64,000 nucleotides of DNA from Methylobacterium iners. GTDB lineage: Bacteria; Pseudomonadota; Alphaproteobacteria; Rhizobiales; Beijerinckiaceae. The stretch's first letter is position 1, and every line of letters begins with the position of its first letter. Position numbers and translations under genes: made by a program. Positions 56,183 to 64,000 of the stretch are shown here, one piece after another. The notes under the pieces are model-generated. The model was not told the DNA's origin, did no database searches, and was given only the letters and a program-made list of their open reading frames with translations. The DNA lies in the NCBI RefSeq assembly GCF_022179305.1, contig NZ_BPQP01000004.1:1-64000 (forward strand), in the 5' to 3' direction.

Positions 56183-57535
56183 TCAGTTCGCCGCGACGTA
56201 GCACTGGCCGCCGGCGGCCTTGAGCTGCGTGCAGAGGTTCGTCGCGTCGTTCTTGCCCAGCGGTCCGACCCGCACGCGGTAGATCGTCTTGCCGCCGACT
56301 TCGGCCTGCCGGATCATCATGGGCTGACCGCCGAGCTGGCTGTACTTGCCCTGCATCTGACGGAAAGCGGCCTGGGCCTCGGATTCGCTGCCGCGGACGC
56401 CGAGCTGAACCGCGAAGCCGCCGGACGAGGGTTGGGATGCCGTCACCGCCGGGGGAGGCGCGAGAGCTGCGGTCGCCTCGGGGGAAACGGACGCGACGCG
56501 CTGGGGCGCCTTGACCCGCGGTGCGGCACTCGGCGGCGGCACCGGCGCGGTCGGAGTCGCGGACTCGACGACGGGCGTCGTATCGGTCGGCGGCAGCGCC
56601 GGCGGCTGCGTCCGGCCGGGCCGCGGGCGCAGCGAGGCGGTCGTAGTGGTACCCTCGCCAGGCAGGACCATCGTTGGAATGACGGAGGGCGCGGCGGGCT
56701 CAGACGAGGCCTCGCGCTGCGGAGCGGGCGGCGTGTCCGGCTTCACCGAGACCGTGCGGACCCGGCGCGGCTCGCCGAGCGATTCGGCAAGGGTGCCCGG
56801 AGGGGGATTCACAGCCGAGGTGGAAGCATTGCCGGGCGTCGCCCCGCCCTCGCCGGCGCGGGGATTTGCGCGAACGGCCTGGGTCACGTCGACCGGCTGC
56901 TCTTCGCGGTTCACGATGCGGATCTGCCCGTCCTTGGGCGTCCGATCGTAGATCTGCTTGTTCTGATCCGGAATCTCGACGCCGTCGGCCTTCTGCGGCG
57001 CGATCTTGAGCGGCGCCTTGTCGGCGAGGATCGTGGGGACGGTGCCCGGGGAACTGCCCGAGTTCAGGCTCTTCCAAGTCATGGCACCGGCGACCGACAC
57101 GGCGACGACCGCGAGGCCGGCACCGACCGAAGCGAGCCATTTGCGCTTGCGCGGGCGCTCCGCCGCGTAGCGGCGATGAGACGCCTCGTCGGCGAAGGCC
57201 GCACCTTCCTCGGGACCGGTCCCGGCGTTCGGGCCGTGCTCGACGGAGGCGAGATATTGATCGAACGCGTCGGCCGGCGGCGGCGCGTAATGCTGATGGG
57301 CCTGCTGCGGAGCCGCGTCGTGGAAGGTCGGCTCGACCCGTCCACGCTCGACCTGGGAAGCCGGCGCGGCGCGGGAATCGCGCGCCTCGAGGAGCGCCCG
57401 GAAGGGATCGTCCTGCCCGACGATGCGGGCGAGCTCCGCCAGCGGATCGGCTTTCGCTGGATTGCGCTCGGGAGGCCGCTGAAGGTCACGCTCGAAAGCG
57501 TCAAGGTCGACAGGCGCTCGCGAAGCGGTTGTCAT
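56183..57535 (-). CDS. SPOR-domain membrane protein
   Basis: A 450-residue bitopic protein. A cytoplasmic N-terminus (about 1-130) is followed by one membrane helix (about 132-152, WLASVGAGLAVVAVSVAGAM), a long Pro/Ala/Thr-rich periplasmic linker, and a C-terminal SPOR domain (about 370-450: GGFAVQLGVRGSESEAQAAFRQMQ, IYRVRVGPLGKNDATNLCTQL). SPOR domains bind denuded peptidoglycan at the septum. It lies 30 bases after argS and close to nagZ; together they suggest an envelope/division neighbourhood. DedD/FtsN-like role is inferred. Confidence 0.88.
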   Translation of the reverse strand: MTTASRAPVDLDAFERDLQRPPERNPAKADPLAELARIVGQDDPFRALLEARDSRAAPASQVERGRVEPTFHDAAPQQAHQHYAPPPADAFDQYLASVEHGPNAGTGPEEGAAFADEASHRRYAAERPRKRKWLASVGAGLAVVAVSVAGAMTWKSLNSGSSPGTVPTILADKAPLKIAPQKADGVEIPDQNKQIYDRTPKDGQIRIVNREEQPVDVTQAVRANPRAGEGGATPGNASTSAVNPPPGTLAESLGEPRRVRTVSVKPDTPPAPQREASSEPAAPSVIPTMVLPGEGTTTTASLRPRPGRTQPPALPPTDTTPVVESATPTAPVPPPSAAPRVKAPQRVASVSPEATAALAPPPAVTASQPSSGGFAVQLGVRGSESEAQAAFRQMQGKYSQLGGQPMMIRQAEVGGKTIYRVRVGPLGKNDATNLCTQLKAAGGQCYVAAN

Positions 57536-57565
57536 GACAGCATCCCTGTTCAGACTGAGATCACC

Positions 57566-59314
57566 TCACCGCATCTCTTCCGGCGCGGTGACGCCCAGGA
57601 CCGAGAGGCCGGAGGCGATCACGCCTCGCAGAGCCTCGACGAGGGCCAAGCGAGCCCGCGTTGAATTTCGGTCAACGGGATTAATAAACCGTAATTGCGG
57701 CAGGTCTTTGCCCTTGTTCCAGAAACCATGCAGTGACGCGGCCAGCTCGTAGAGGTAGAACGCGACGCGGTGCGGCTCGTGCGCGGCAGCCGCGGTCTCG
57801 ATCACGCGCGGATATTGCGCGATGAGGCGCATCATCTCCGTCTCTCCGGGATCGCTCAGGAGCGCGAAGTCGGCGTCCTGCAACAGGGCCCCCCGCGAAA
57901 AATCCTCGGCCGGCATCGCCTCGCGGCCCTGGCGGAACACCGACACGCAGCGGGCATGGGCATACTGGACGTAGAAGACCGGGTTGTCCTTCGATTGCTC
58001 GACGACCTTGGCGAGGTCGAAGTCCAGGGTCGCGTCGTTCTTGCGGTAGAGCATCATAAAGCGGACCGGGTCGCGTCCGACCTCGTCGACGACCTCGCGC
58101 AGGGTCACGAACTCGCCCGCCCGCTTCGACATCTTTACGGGCTCGCCCGCGCGCAGGAGCCGGACGAGCTGGCACAGCTTCACGTCGAGGCTCGCCCCGC
58201 CGTCGCTGACGGCCTTCACGGCAGCCTGCATGCGCTTGACGTAGCCGCCATGATCGGCCCCGAGCACGTCGATGAGCTCGGTCGCGCCCCGCTGGATCTT
58301 GTCGCGGTGATAGGCGATGTCGGAGGCGAAGTAGGTGTAGCCGCCGTCCGATTTCAGGAGCGGCCGATCGGTGTCGTCGCCAAACTCCATGGTGCGGAAC
58401 AGGGTCTGCTCGCGGTCCTCCCAATCCTCGGACGCCTGCCCCTTCGGCGGAGGGAGGCGCCCCTCGTAGACGAGCCCGCGCTCGCGCAGCGCCGCGAGCA
58501 GGGCCGGCAGCGCGGGCTGCAGGGTGCGCTCGGAGAAGAACACGTCGTGATGGATGCCGAGACGCGCGAGGTCGGCGCGGATCAGGTCCATCATCATCGC
58601 GATAGCCGTCTCGCGCACCAGAGGCAGCCACTCGGCCTCCGGCACGGCGAGCAGGGTGCGCCCATGCGTCTGCGCCAGCGCCTCGCCCACCGGCACGAGG
58701 TAGTCGCCGGGATAGAGCCCTTCGGGAACGCTCCCGACGGTTTCGCCCAGGGCCTCGCGGTAGCGCAGGTGGGCCGAGCGGGCGAGCACGTCGACCTGGG
58801 CCCCGGCATCGTTGACGTAGTATTCGCGGGTCACGTCCCGGCCGGCCAGAACCAGGAGGTTGGCCAGGGCGTCACCGAACACCGCGCCGCGCCCATGGCC
58901 GACATGCATCGGCCCGGTCGGGTTCGCCGAGACGTACTCGATATTGACCTTGCCGCCCGGCATGCGCGCCCGTCCGTAGGCCTCACCCTCCGTCAAGACC
59001 GCGCGCAGGACGTCGTGGAAGGTGTCGGGCGCGAGCCGCAGGTTGATGAAGCCCGGCCCCGCGACGCTCGCCTCGACGACGCGTGGGTCCCCCCGCAGCT
59101 CCGCCGCCAGCGCCTCGCCCAGCGCCTTGGGGTTGGTGCGCGCCTCCTTGGCGAGCACCAGCGCCGCGTTGGTCGCGAGGTCGCCATGGCTGGCATCTCG
59201 CGGCGGCTCGACCACCACGCGGCTCAGGTCGAGACCGTCGGGCAGGTGTCCGGAGCGCACGAGGGCGCCGAGCGCCTCGCGGACGCGGGCCTCGAACAGG
59301 GCGAAGATGTTCAT
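57566..59314 (-). CDS. argS: arginine--tRNA ligase
   Basis: Charges tRNA-Arg. The 582-residue class I synthetase carries the HIGH-like motif [18 protein letters not shown] (after [11 protein letters not shown]), the KMSK-like motif [11 protein letters not shown], and a C-terminal DALR anticodon-binding domain ([16 protein letters not shown] onward). An N-terminal arginyl-specific domain precedes the core ([18 protein letters not shown]). It is upstream of the SPOR gene and downstream of dgt on the same strand. The final 30 codons (about 57662-57705) include an AT-rich patch, without effect on the frame. Confidence 0.97.
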   Translation of the reverse strand: MNIFALFEARVREALGALVRSGHLPDGLDLSRVVVEPPRDASHGDLATNAALVLAKEARTNPKALGEALAAELRGDPRVVEASVAGPGFINLRLAPDTFHDVLRAVLTEGEAYGRARMPGGKVNIEYVSANPTGPMHVGHGRGAVFGDALANLLVLAGRDVTREYYVNDAGAQVDVLARSAHLRYREALGETVGSVPEGLYPGDYLVPVGEALAQTHGRTLLAVPEAEWLPLVRETAIAMMMDLIRADLARLGIHHDVFFSERTLQPALPALLAALRERGLVYEGRLPPPKGQASEDWEDREQTLFRTMEFGDDTDRPLLKSDGGYTYFASDIAYHRDKIQRGATELIDVLGADHGGYVKRMQAAVKAVSDGGASLDVKLCQLVRLLRAGEPVKMSKRAGEFVTLREVVDEVGRDPVRFMMLYRKNDATLDFDLAKVVEQSKDNPVFYVQYAHARCVSVFRQGREAMPAEDFSRGALLQDADFALLSDPGETEMMRLIAQYPRVIETAAAAHEPHRVAFYLYELAASLHGFWNKGKDLPQLRFINPVDRNSTRARLALVEALRGVIASGLSVLGVTAPEEMR

Positions 59315-59454
59315 GACTCGGTGAGAATCCGCTAGGGCCGGTCACGCGGGGACCGGCCGTTGTCGTAAGGCCGCGGCATAGCAAGGGCAGGCGTAGGTGT
59401 CACGGTTCGAGCGTGCCGGACGGCCGTCGTACGGATCGGAGGAGATGAGCCGTC

Positions 59455-60753
59455 TCACGGCTCCGCCAGAGGCAGGCCGAGACTGCCGGGGTTCCAGTGC
59501 AGGTCCGGTGTGGTGGGATAAAGCCCACGGTGGGCGAGCACGGCGTAGGTGTCGGTCATGCCCGCGATGTAGTCGGCGACGCGACGCGCGATCCGGTCCG
59601 CGCCGGCCCCTTCCAAGCCGGCATGCCATTCCGGAGGCATCGCCGAGGGATTGGCGATGAAGACCGAGAACAGATCGAACACAATGGTGTTGGCCTTCGC
59701 CCGCACGGCCATGACGCCCGGGTGGCGGTACATGCGTGCGTAGAGGAAGGTCTTGATCGCCGCGTCCGCCGCGACGATCGCCGGTGAGAAGGCGATCACC
59801 GGCGCCTCGGCTCGCCTCACGGCAGAGACATCGGCGGGCGCCACGCGGTCGATCCGGCGCGTGCTCTCCGCGATGACGTCCTCGACGAAGCGGGTGATGA
59901 CCCGGCGTGCCAGCTCGTGGATCTTCCGGGAATCCTCGAGCCCGGGATAGAGCGCGTCGATTTCATCGAGCAGGCCGGTGAGGAACGCGACCTCGCGGAG
60001 GTCGGCGAGATCGAACAGCCCCGCGCGCAGGCCGTCGTCGAGATCGTGTGAATCGTAGGCGATGTCGTCGGCCAGCGCCGCGGCCTGGGCCTCCGGTCCG
60101 GCGAAGCAGGCAAGTTGAAGGGGGTGCAGGGCGTCGTATTCCAGGATCGCGCCGGGGATGCCGCGCTTGGCATAGCGCGGCGTGGGCGCGCCCTCCCCGG
60201 TGAGCAGCGGCCCATTGTGCTTCACGAGCCCCTCGAGGGTCTCCCAGGCGAGGTTGAGCCCGTCGAAGCCGGCGTAGCGGCGCTCGAGGCGGGTCACGAT
60301 CCGCAAGGCCTGGGCGTTGTGGTCGAAGCCGCCGTGCTCGCTCATGCAGGCGTCGAGCGCGTCCTCGCCCGTATGGCCGAACGGCGTGTGGCCGAGATCG
60401 TGCGAGAGGGCGAGCGCCTCCGCCAGGTCCTCATCGAGCCCGAGCGCCCTGGCGAGCGCCCGCGCGATCTGGCTGACTTCGAGGGAATGCGTGAGCCGCG
60501 TGCGGTAGTGATCGCTCTCATGATGCACGAAGACCTGGGTCTTGTGCTTCAGGCGCCGAAAGGCGGTGGAGTGGATGATGCGGTCGCGGTCGCGCTGGAA
60601 GTCGCTGCGCGTCGGCGAGACGGCCTCGGGGATCAGCCGCCCGCGGGTCTCGGCCGGATCCGTGGCGTAGGGCGCCCGCCATCGCTCTCCGCGCCGTTCC
60701 CCCGTGTGCCGCACGTCACCATCCAGACCAACCGCCGCGTTGCGGCGCGACAT
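59455..60753 (-). CDS. dgt: deoxyguanosinetriphosphate triphosphohydrolase-like protein
   Basis: A 432-residue HD-domain hydrolase releasing tripolyphosphate from dNTPs. Motifs: [43 protein letters not shown] (first His), [22 protein letters not shown] (HD) and the C-terminal domain ([17 protein letters not shown]). The ERxxPYA-like [16 protein letters not shown] lead is typical of the longer bacterial subgroup. The first about 20 residues may be dispensable. Divergent from erpA, 81 bases apart; argS follows at 140 bases. Confidence 0.93.
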   Translation of the reverse strand: MSRRNAAVGLDGDVRHTGERRGERWRAPYATDPAETRGRLIPEAVSPTRSDFQRDRDRIIHSTAFRRLKHKTQVFVHHESDHYRTRLTHSLEVSQIARALARALGLDEDLAEALALSHDLGHTPFGHTGEDALDACMSEHGGFDHNAQALRIVTRLERRYAGFDGLNLAWETLEGLVKHNGPLLTGEGAPTPRYAKRGIPGAILEYDALHPLQLACFAGPEAQAAALADDIAYDSHDLDDGLRAGLFDLADLREVAFLTGLLDEIDALYPGLEDSRKIHELARRVITRFVEDVIAESTRRIDRVAPADVSAVRRAEAPVIAFSPAIVAADAAIKTFLYARMYRHPGVMAVRAKANTIVFDLFSVFIANPSAMPPEWHAGLEGAGADRIARRVADYIAGMTDTYAVLAHRGLYPTTPDLHWNPGSLGLPLAEP

Positions 60754-60834
60754 CGAGGATCATATCTTGGGCGCGGCCGCCGTCCCGGCAATCGATGCCG
60801 GGCGACCGCCCACGGATATCGACGAGAGCGAACG

Positions 60835-61161
60835 ATGGCCGACATCACCCTGACGCCGCGCGCGGCGAAGCGCATCAACGAGATCATGGGCGGCGAGCCG
60901 CCCGGCGCCTCCCTGCGCATCAGCGTCAACGGCGGGGGCTGCTCGGGCTTCTCCTACGCCTTCGATATCGAGCGCGCGCGGGCCGGTGACGATGTGGCGA
61001 TCGAGCGCGACGGAGCCACGGTGCTCGTCGACCCCGTGTCGCTCGAGTACATGAATGGCTCGACGATCGACTTCGTCAACGACCTGATCGGCCAGTCCTT
61101 CAAGATCGAGAACCCGCAGGCGACCGCCTCCTGCGGCTGTGGAACCTCCTTCTCGCTCTGA
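60835..61161 (+). CDS. erpA: A-type iron-sulfur carrier ErpA
   Basis: A 108-residue carrier that delivers Fe-S clusters to target proteins. It starts MADITLTPRAAKRINEIMGG. The three cluster cysteines are Cys36 (NGGGCSGFSYAF) and Cys100/Cys102 (ATASCGCGTSFSL). ATG 60835 is chosen because the family begins there; the frame is open much further upstream, antisense to dgt. Monocistronic-looking, followed after 99 bases by a secreted protein. Confidence 0.95.
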   Translation: MADITLTPRAAKRINEIMGGEPPGASLRISVNGGGCSGFSYAFDIERARAGDDVAIERDGATVLVDPVSLEYMNGSTIDFVNDLIGQSFKIENPQATASCGCGTSFSL

Positions 61162-61260
61162 GCACGGGCCAGATTGCCTCGCTCGCGAAACTGCGGCACG
61201 GATGCGCGTCCGTTCCGACAGCACCCTGCCCGCGCTTCCGCCAGCGATCCGGATAAGCTC

Positions 61261-63051
61261 ATGACCCGCTTCTGGGGCCGCCGTCTCCTCAGGCCGACGG
61301 CCTGCGTGCTCGCCATCTGCCTCGGTGCAGGACCGGAGGGCGGCCCGCGATCCGCATTGGCGCAGGAGGCCGCCTCCGCCGTTCAGGACGTCACGCTTCA
61401 GGACGTGGCTCTCACGCTCGGCGAGACCGTGTTGAGGGCGCCGCGGGTGACGGTGAGCGGCACGCGACTCTCGAAGGACGACCTGATCGCCCTGTTGCGA
61501 GGGAGCGGACCGACCGCGGCCGCCCGGCTCGCCAGGCTGGACGCCGCGAGCCTGAACATCCCCGAGTTACGGGCCGAGAATGCGGGGCCGGGCGGCACGC
61601 GTCAGGTGATCCTCTATCGCGACGTCGTGGCCAAGGACGTGCGGGCCGGACGGATCGCGGAGCTCGTTGGCGCGGGCGCTACCATCACCGTCGAGGGCGG
61701 TCCGCGCACCGGCACGGGCACCTACGGCCGCATCCAGGCGACCGACCTCGATCTCACGGCGCTCGCCCGCCTCTACGGCGAACCGGGCGACGGCAAGGGC
61801 GCGGTGCAGCGGGTCTACGGGACGTTCGCAATCGCCGAGGTCGCCTATGTCGACGAGGGCGGCACCGCGGTGAAGCTCGCCAGGCTCGAGGGTAAGGATT
61901 TTGGGGGTCGGCAGATCCCGAGTTCCTGGACGGGCGCGATGCAGGCCTTCTCCGGCGTCGATCTCGAGAAGGCGCCTCCGGCCGAGCGCGCCCGGGTCAC
62001 CGGCCTGGCCGCCGACCTGTTCGAGGCCGTGTCCGTGGGTACGCTCGAGGCGACGGGCCTGAGCGTCCAGGAGACCAAGGGCGACGCGCCGTTCGATCTC
62101 GGGATCGCGCGCATGAGCTACACGGGCTCCGGAGCCAGCCTCGAAGAGGTCGCATTCTCGGGCGCCGGTGCACGGACCCGGATCGGGCGGCTCTCGCTGA
62201 CCGACTTCTCGCTCGGTCCGACCATCGCCGCCCTGCGCAAGTTCTCCGCCGCCGTCGCCAATCCGTCACAGGACGACTTGCGGCGGCTGACGCCAGCCCT
62301 GGGCACCCTGGCGCTGCAGGACATGAGCATCGACCTGCCCGCCGAGCAGCCGGTGAAGGGACGTCCGCCGGAGCCCGCCGCCCATCTGGGTGTGCGCAGC
62401 GCCTCGATGACCTTCGGGCCGCCCCGTGATGGCGTGCCGACCGCAAGCCGCCTCAGCCTGTCCGGCCTCACCTTGCCGGCGTCCACGGTGGCGGGCGTGC
62501 CTGGCCTCGGCTCGCTGGGCCTCTACGGATATCGCGACCTCGATCTCAACCTCGTCGCGGACACCTCCTGGGACGAGGGCACCCGGGAGCTCAGCGTCCG
62601 GGAGATCTCCCTCTCCGGCAAGGACATGGGGAGCCTGCGCCTGAACGGAACTGTCGGCGGCATCGGTCCGGAGGTCTTCGATCCGAACGCCGCCGTCTCC
62701 GGCTACGCCATGCTCTCGGCGACCGCCAAGGCGCTCGATCTGACCATCGAGAACGGTGGCCTCTTCGAACGCTTCATCGCCGCGCAGTCGAAAGTGCTGA
62801 GCTTGAAGCCCGAGGAGCTGACCCAGGAATACGTCACCGCCACGGCCTTCGGCGTGCCGGCGATTCTCGGGAATTCCGCGGCGGCGAAGGCGATCGGGAC
62901 GGCCATGGCCCAGTTCGTGGCGAAGCCCGGCCGTCTCTCGCTGAGCGCGCGGCCGAAGAACGGCAACGGCCTCGGTGTCATCGATTTCAGCGCGGCCCCG
63001 ACGCCCGGCGCCGTTCTCGACCGGCTGGAGATCAACGCGAAGGCAAATTAG
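61261..63051 (+). CDS. large secreted protein of unknown function
   Basis: A 596-residue protein with a Sec signal peptide (about 8-37, PTACVLAICLGAGPEGG to SALAQ), from ATG 61261. The mature part is strand-rich with recurring phrases (VQDVTLQDVALTLGET, LRAPRVTVSGTRLSKDDLIALL, RLSLSGLTLPASTV, LNGTVGGIGPEVF). It ends KAIGTAMAQFVAKPGRLSLSARPKNGNGLGVIDF. The weak repeats and beta content suggest an extended periplasmic structure. It does not match a family I can name. It is convergent with rnd, nine bases apart. Confidence 0.65.
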   Translation: MTRFWGRRLLRPTACVLAICLGAGPEGGPRSALAQEAASAVQDVTLQDVALTLGETVLRAPRVTVSGTRLSKDDLIALLRGSGPTAAARLARLDAASLNIPELRAENAGPGGTRQVILYRDVVAKDVRAGRIAELVGAGATITVEGGPRTGTGTYGRIQATDLDLTALARLYGEPGDGKGAVQRVYGTFAIAEVAYVDEGGTAVKLARLEGKDFGGRQIPSSWTGAMQAFSGVDLEKAPPAERARVTGLAADLFEAVSVGTLEATGLSVQETKGDAPFDLGIARMSYTGSGASLEEVAFSGAGARTRIGRLSLTDFSLGPTIAALRKFSAAVANPSQDDLRRLTPALGTLALQDMSIDLPAEQPVKGRPPEPAAHLGVRSASMTFGPPRDGVPTASRLSLSGLTLPASTVAGVPGLGSLGLYGYRDLDLNLVADTSWDEGTRELSVREISLSGKDMGSLRLNGTVGGIGPEVFDPNAAVSGYAMLSATAKALDLTIENGGLFERFIAAQSKVLSLKPEELTQEYVTATAFGVPAILGNSAAAKAIGTAMAQFVAKPGRLSLSARPKNGNGLGVIDFSAAPTPGAVLDRLEINAKAN

Positions 63052-63060
63052 GCGACGCGC

Positions 63061-64000
63061 TCAGGCGAGCTCGCGGACGACGACCCGTCCGCCCTGCGCC
63101 GAGAGGGCTAGGCGGCCGGCCTTGAGAGCGAGCGCCTTCTCGCCGAACAGAGTCCGGCGCCAGCCGTGCAACACCGGCACGTCGGCCGCGTCGTCCTCGG
63201 CGATCGCCTCGAGATCGTCCACGGTCGCGATGATTTTGGGCGCCACGCGCTCCTCTTCGCAGACGGCCTTGAGCAGGACCTTCAGGAGCTCGACCAACGC
63301 CCCGTTCCCGCCGCGCCCGCCGCGGCTGCGCTCCGGTGCCGCAATCTCGGCGAGCTCGCGTTCGAAGCCACGCTCCACGGCGGCGAGGATCTCCGCGCCG
63401 GTGCGCGAGCGCTCGAAACCGGCCGGGATCGAGCGGAGCCGCCCCAACGCCTCGACGCTTCGGGGTGCGGAGGAGGCCACGTCGATCACCGCCTCGTCCT
63501 TGAGGATGCGCCCGCGCGGCACGTTGCGGGCCTGGGCCTCCCGCTCGCGCCAAGCCGCGACCTCCATGAGCACGGCGATCTCGCGCGGCTTGCGCATCCG
63601 CCCGGCCAGCCGGCGCCAGGCCTGGGCCGGGTCCGCCCGATAGGTCTCGGGCGAGGTGAGGACGCTCATCTCCTCGTCGAGCCACTCGCCCCGATCCGTT
63701 CTGAGCAGCTGGCCGGCCAAGACCTCGTAGATCGTGACGAGGTGGGTGACGTCGGAGAGCGCGTAGGCGAGCTGCGCTTCCGAGAGCGGCCGGCGCGACC
63801 AGTCGGTGAAGCGGGAGGACTTGTCGATCTTGGCCTTGGCGACGTCGTTGGTCAGCTGCTCGTATGACACCGAGTCACCGTAGCCGCAGACCATCGCAGC
63901 CACCTGCGTGTCGAAGAAGGGCTGCGGCAGCAGGCCGCCCAAGAGCCAGATGATCTCGAGGTCCTGCCGCGCGGAGTGGAAGACCTTGACGACACCCTCA
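63061..64000 (-). CDS. rnd: ribonuclease D, C-terminal part (cut by window edge)
   Basis: A 3'-5' exonuclease that matures tRNA and other RNAs. The visible 312 residues start inside the DEDD exonuclease domain ([40 protein letters not shown]). Then [18 protein letters not shown] gives the last catalytic Asp (the YxxxD motif). The HRDC domains follow ([33 protein letters not shown]). The start lies beyond base 64000, so the first part of the exonuclease domain is not visible. Length otherwise looks normal. Confidence 0.95.
   Translation of the reverse strand, partial: EGVVKVFHSARQDLEIIWLLGGLLPQPFFDTQVAAMVCGYGDSVSYEQLTNDVAKAKIDKSSRFTDWSRRPLSEAQLAYALSDVTHLVTIYEVLAGQLLRTDRGEWLDEEMSVLTSPETYRADPAQAWRRLAGRMRKPREIAVLMEVAAWREREAQARNVPRGRILKDEAVIDVASSAPRSVEALGRLRSIPAGFERSRTGAEILAAVERGFERELAEIAAPERSRGGRGGNGALVELLKVLLKAVCEEERVAPKIIATVDDLEAIAEDDAADVPVLHGWRRTLFGEKALALKAGRLALSAQGGRVVVRELA

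Noticed and set aside
60115-60834. N-terminal extension of erpA opposite dgt
   Set aside because: A-type carriers begin at MADITL; the extension is a dgt shadow.

Overview
The window is high-GC chromosomal DNA with dense, short-spaced genes. It carries a CckA hybrid kinase, a MotE/DUF6468 flagellar set, alphaproteobacterial-type SOS and CtrA boxes, a three-gene bc1 operon, a TatABC operon and an IalB-family protein. Together these point to an alphaproteobacterium of the Hyphomicrobiales (Rhizobiales). Methylobacteriaceae (Methylobacterium/Methylorubrum) is my best guess, from general gene style rather than a database match. I see no rRNA, tRNA, CRISPR array, prophage or insertion sequence.

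Left flank (1-8.2 kb): the start of a dTDP-rhamnose operon (rfbC, rfbB, running off the edge), a DUF2147 secreted protein, alaS, a MAPEG membrane protein, a periplasmic sorbosone-type dehydrogenase with its own small cytochrome c, and recA with a LexA-type box.

Flagellar island (8.2-29 kb): cckA lies downstream of a flgB-flgC-fliE-fliQ-fliR-flhB operon. fliO, an Asp/Glu/hydantoin-racemase homologue and fliP run the other way. A second leftward block is fliL-fliM-DUF6468-motE-ialB-small secreted protein-large TPR protein. flgF-flgG-flgA-flgH diverges from fliL. Three perfect TTAA-N7-TTAA CtrA-type boxes lie in the two divergent flagellar intergenic regions, and a sigma-54-like element precedes flgF. 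This matches the CtrA (early) / sigma-54 (late) logic known from Caulobacter, with CckA, the kinase at the head of the CtrA phosphorelay, encoded next door. FliM has an unusual N-terminal array of three 20-residue repeats resembling the FliN N-terminal motif.

Middle (29-43.8 kb): a GNAT acetyltransferase; an FtsX-type ABC exporter (permease and ATPase) divergent from the esterase tesA; thpR; a leftward histidine operon (hisB, DUF2628, hisH, hisA, hisF, hisE) ending in coaA; mtnP; and the cytochrome bc1 operon petA-petB-petC.

Right part (43.8-64 kb): an animal-type haem peroxidase with a possible operator, a chromate-type transporter, purB, a D-amino-acid-aminotransferase-like gene, purA, a large proline-rich membrane protein, the tatA-tatB-tatC operon, nagZ, a SPOR-domain protein, argS, dgt, erpA, a 596-residue secreted protein of unknown function, and the C-terminal part of ribonuclease D. 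Two palindromic intergenic repeats (about 13.2 kb and 53.1 kb) look like dispersed REP-type elements.
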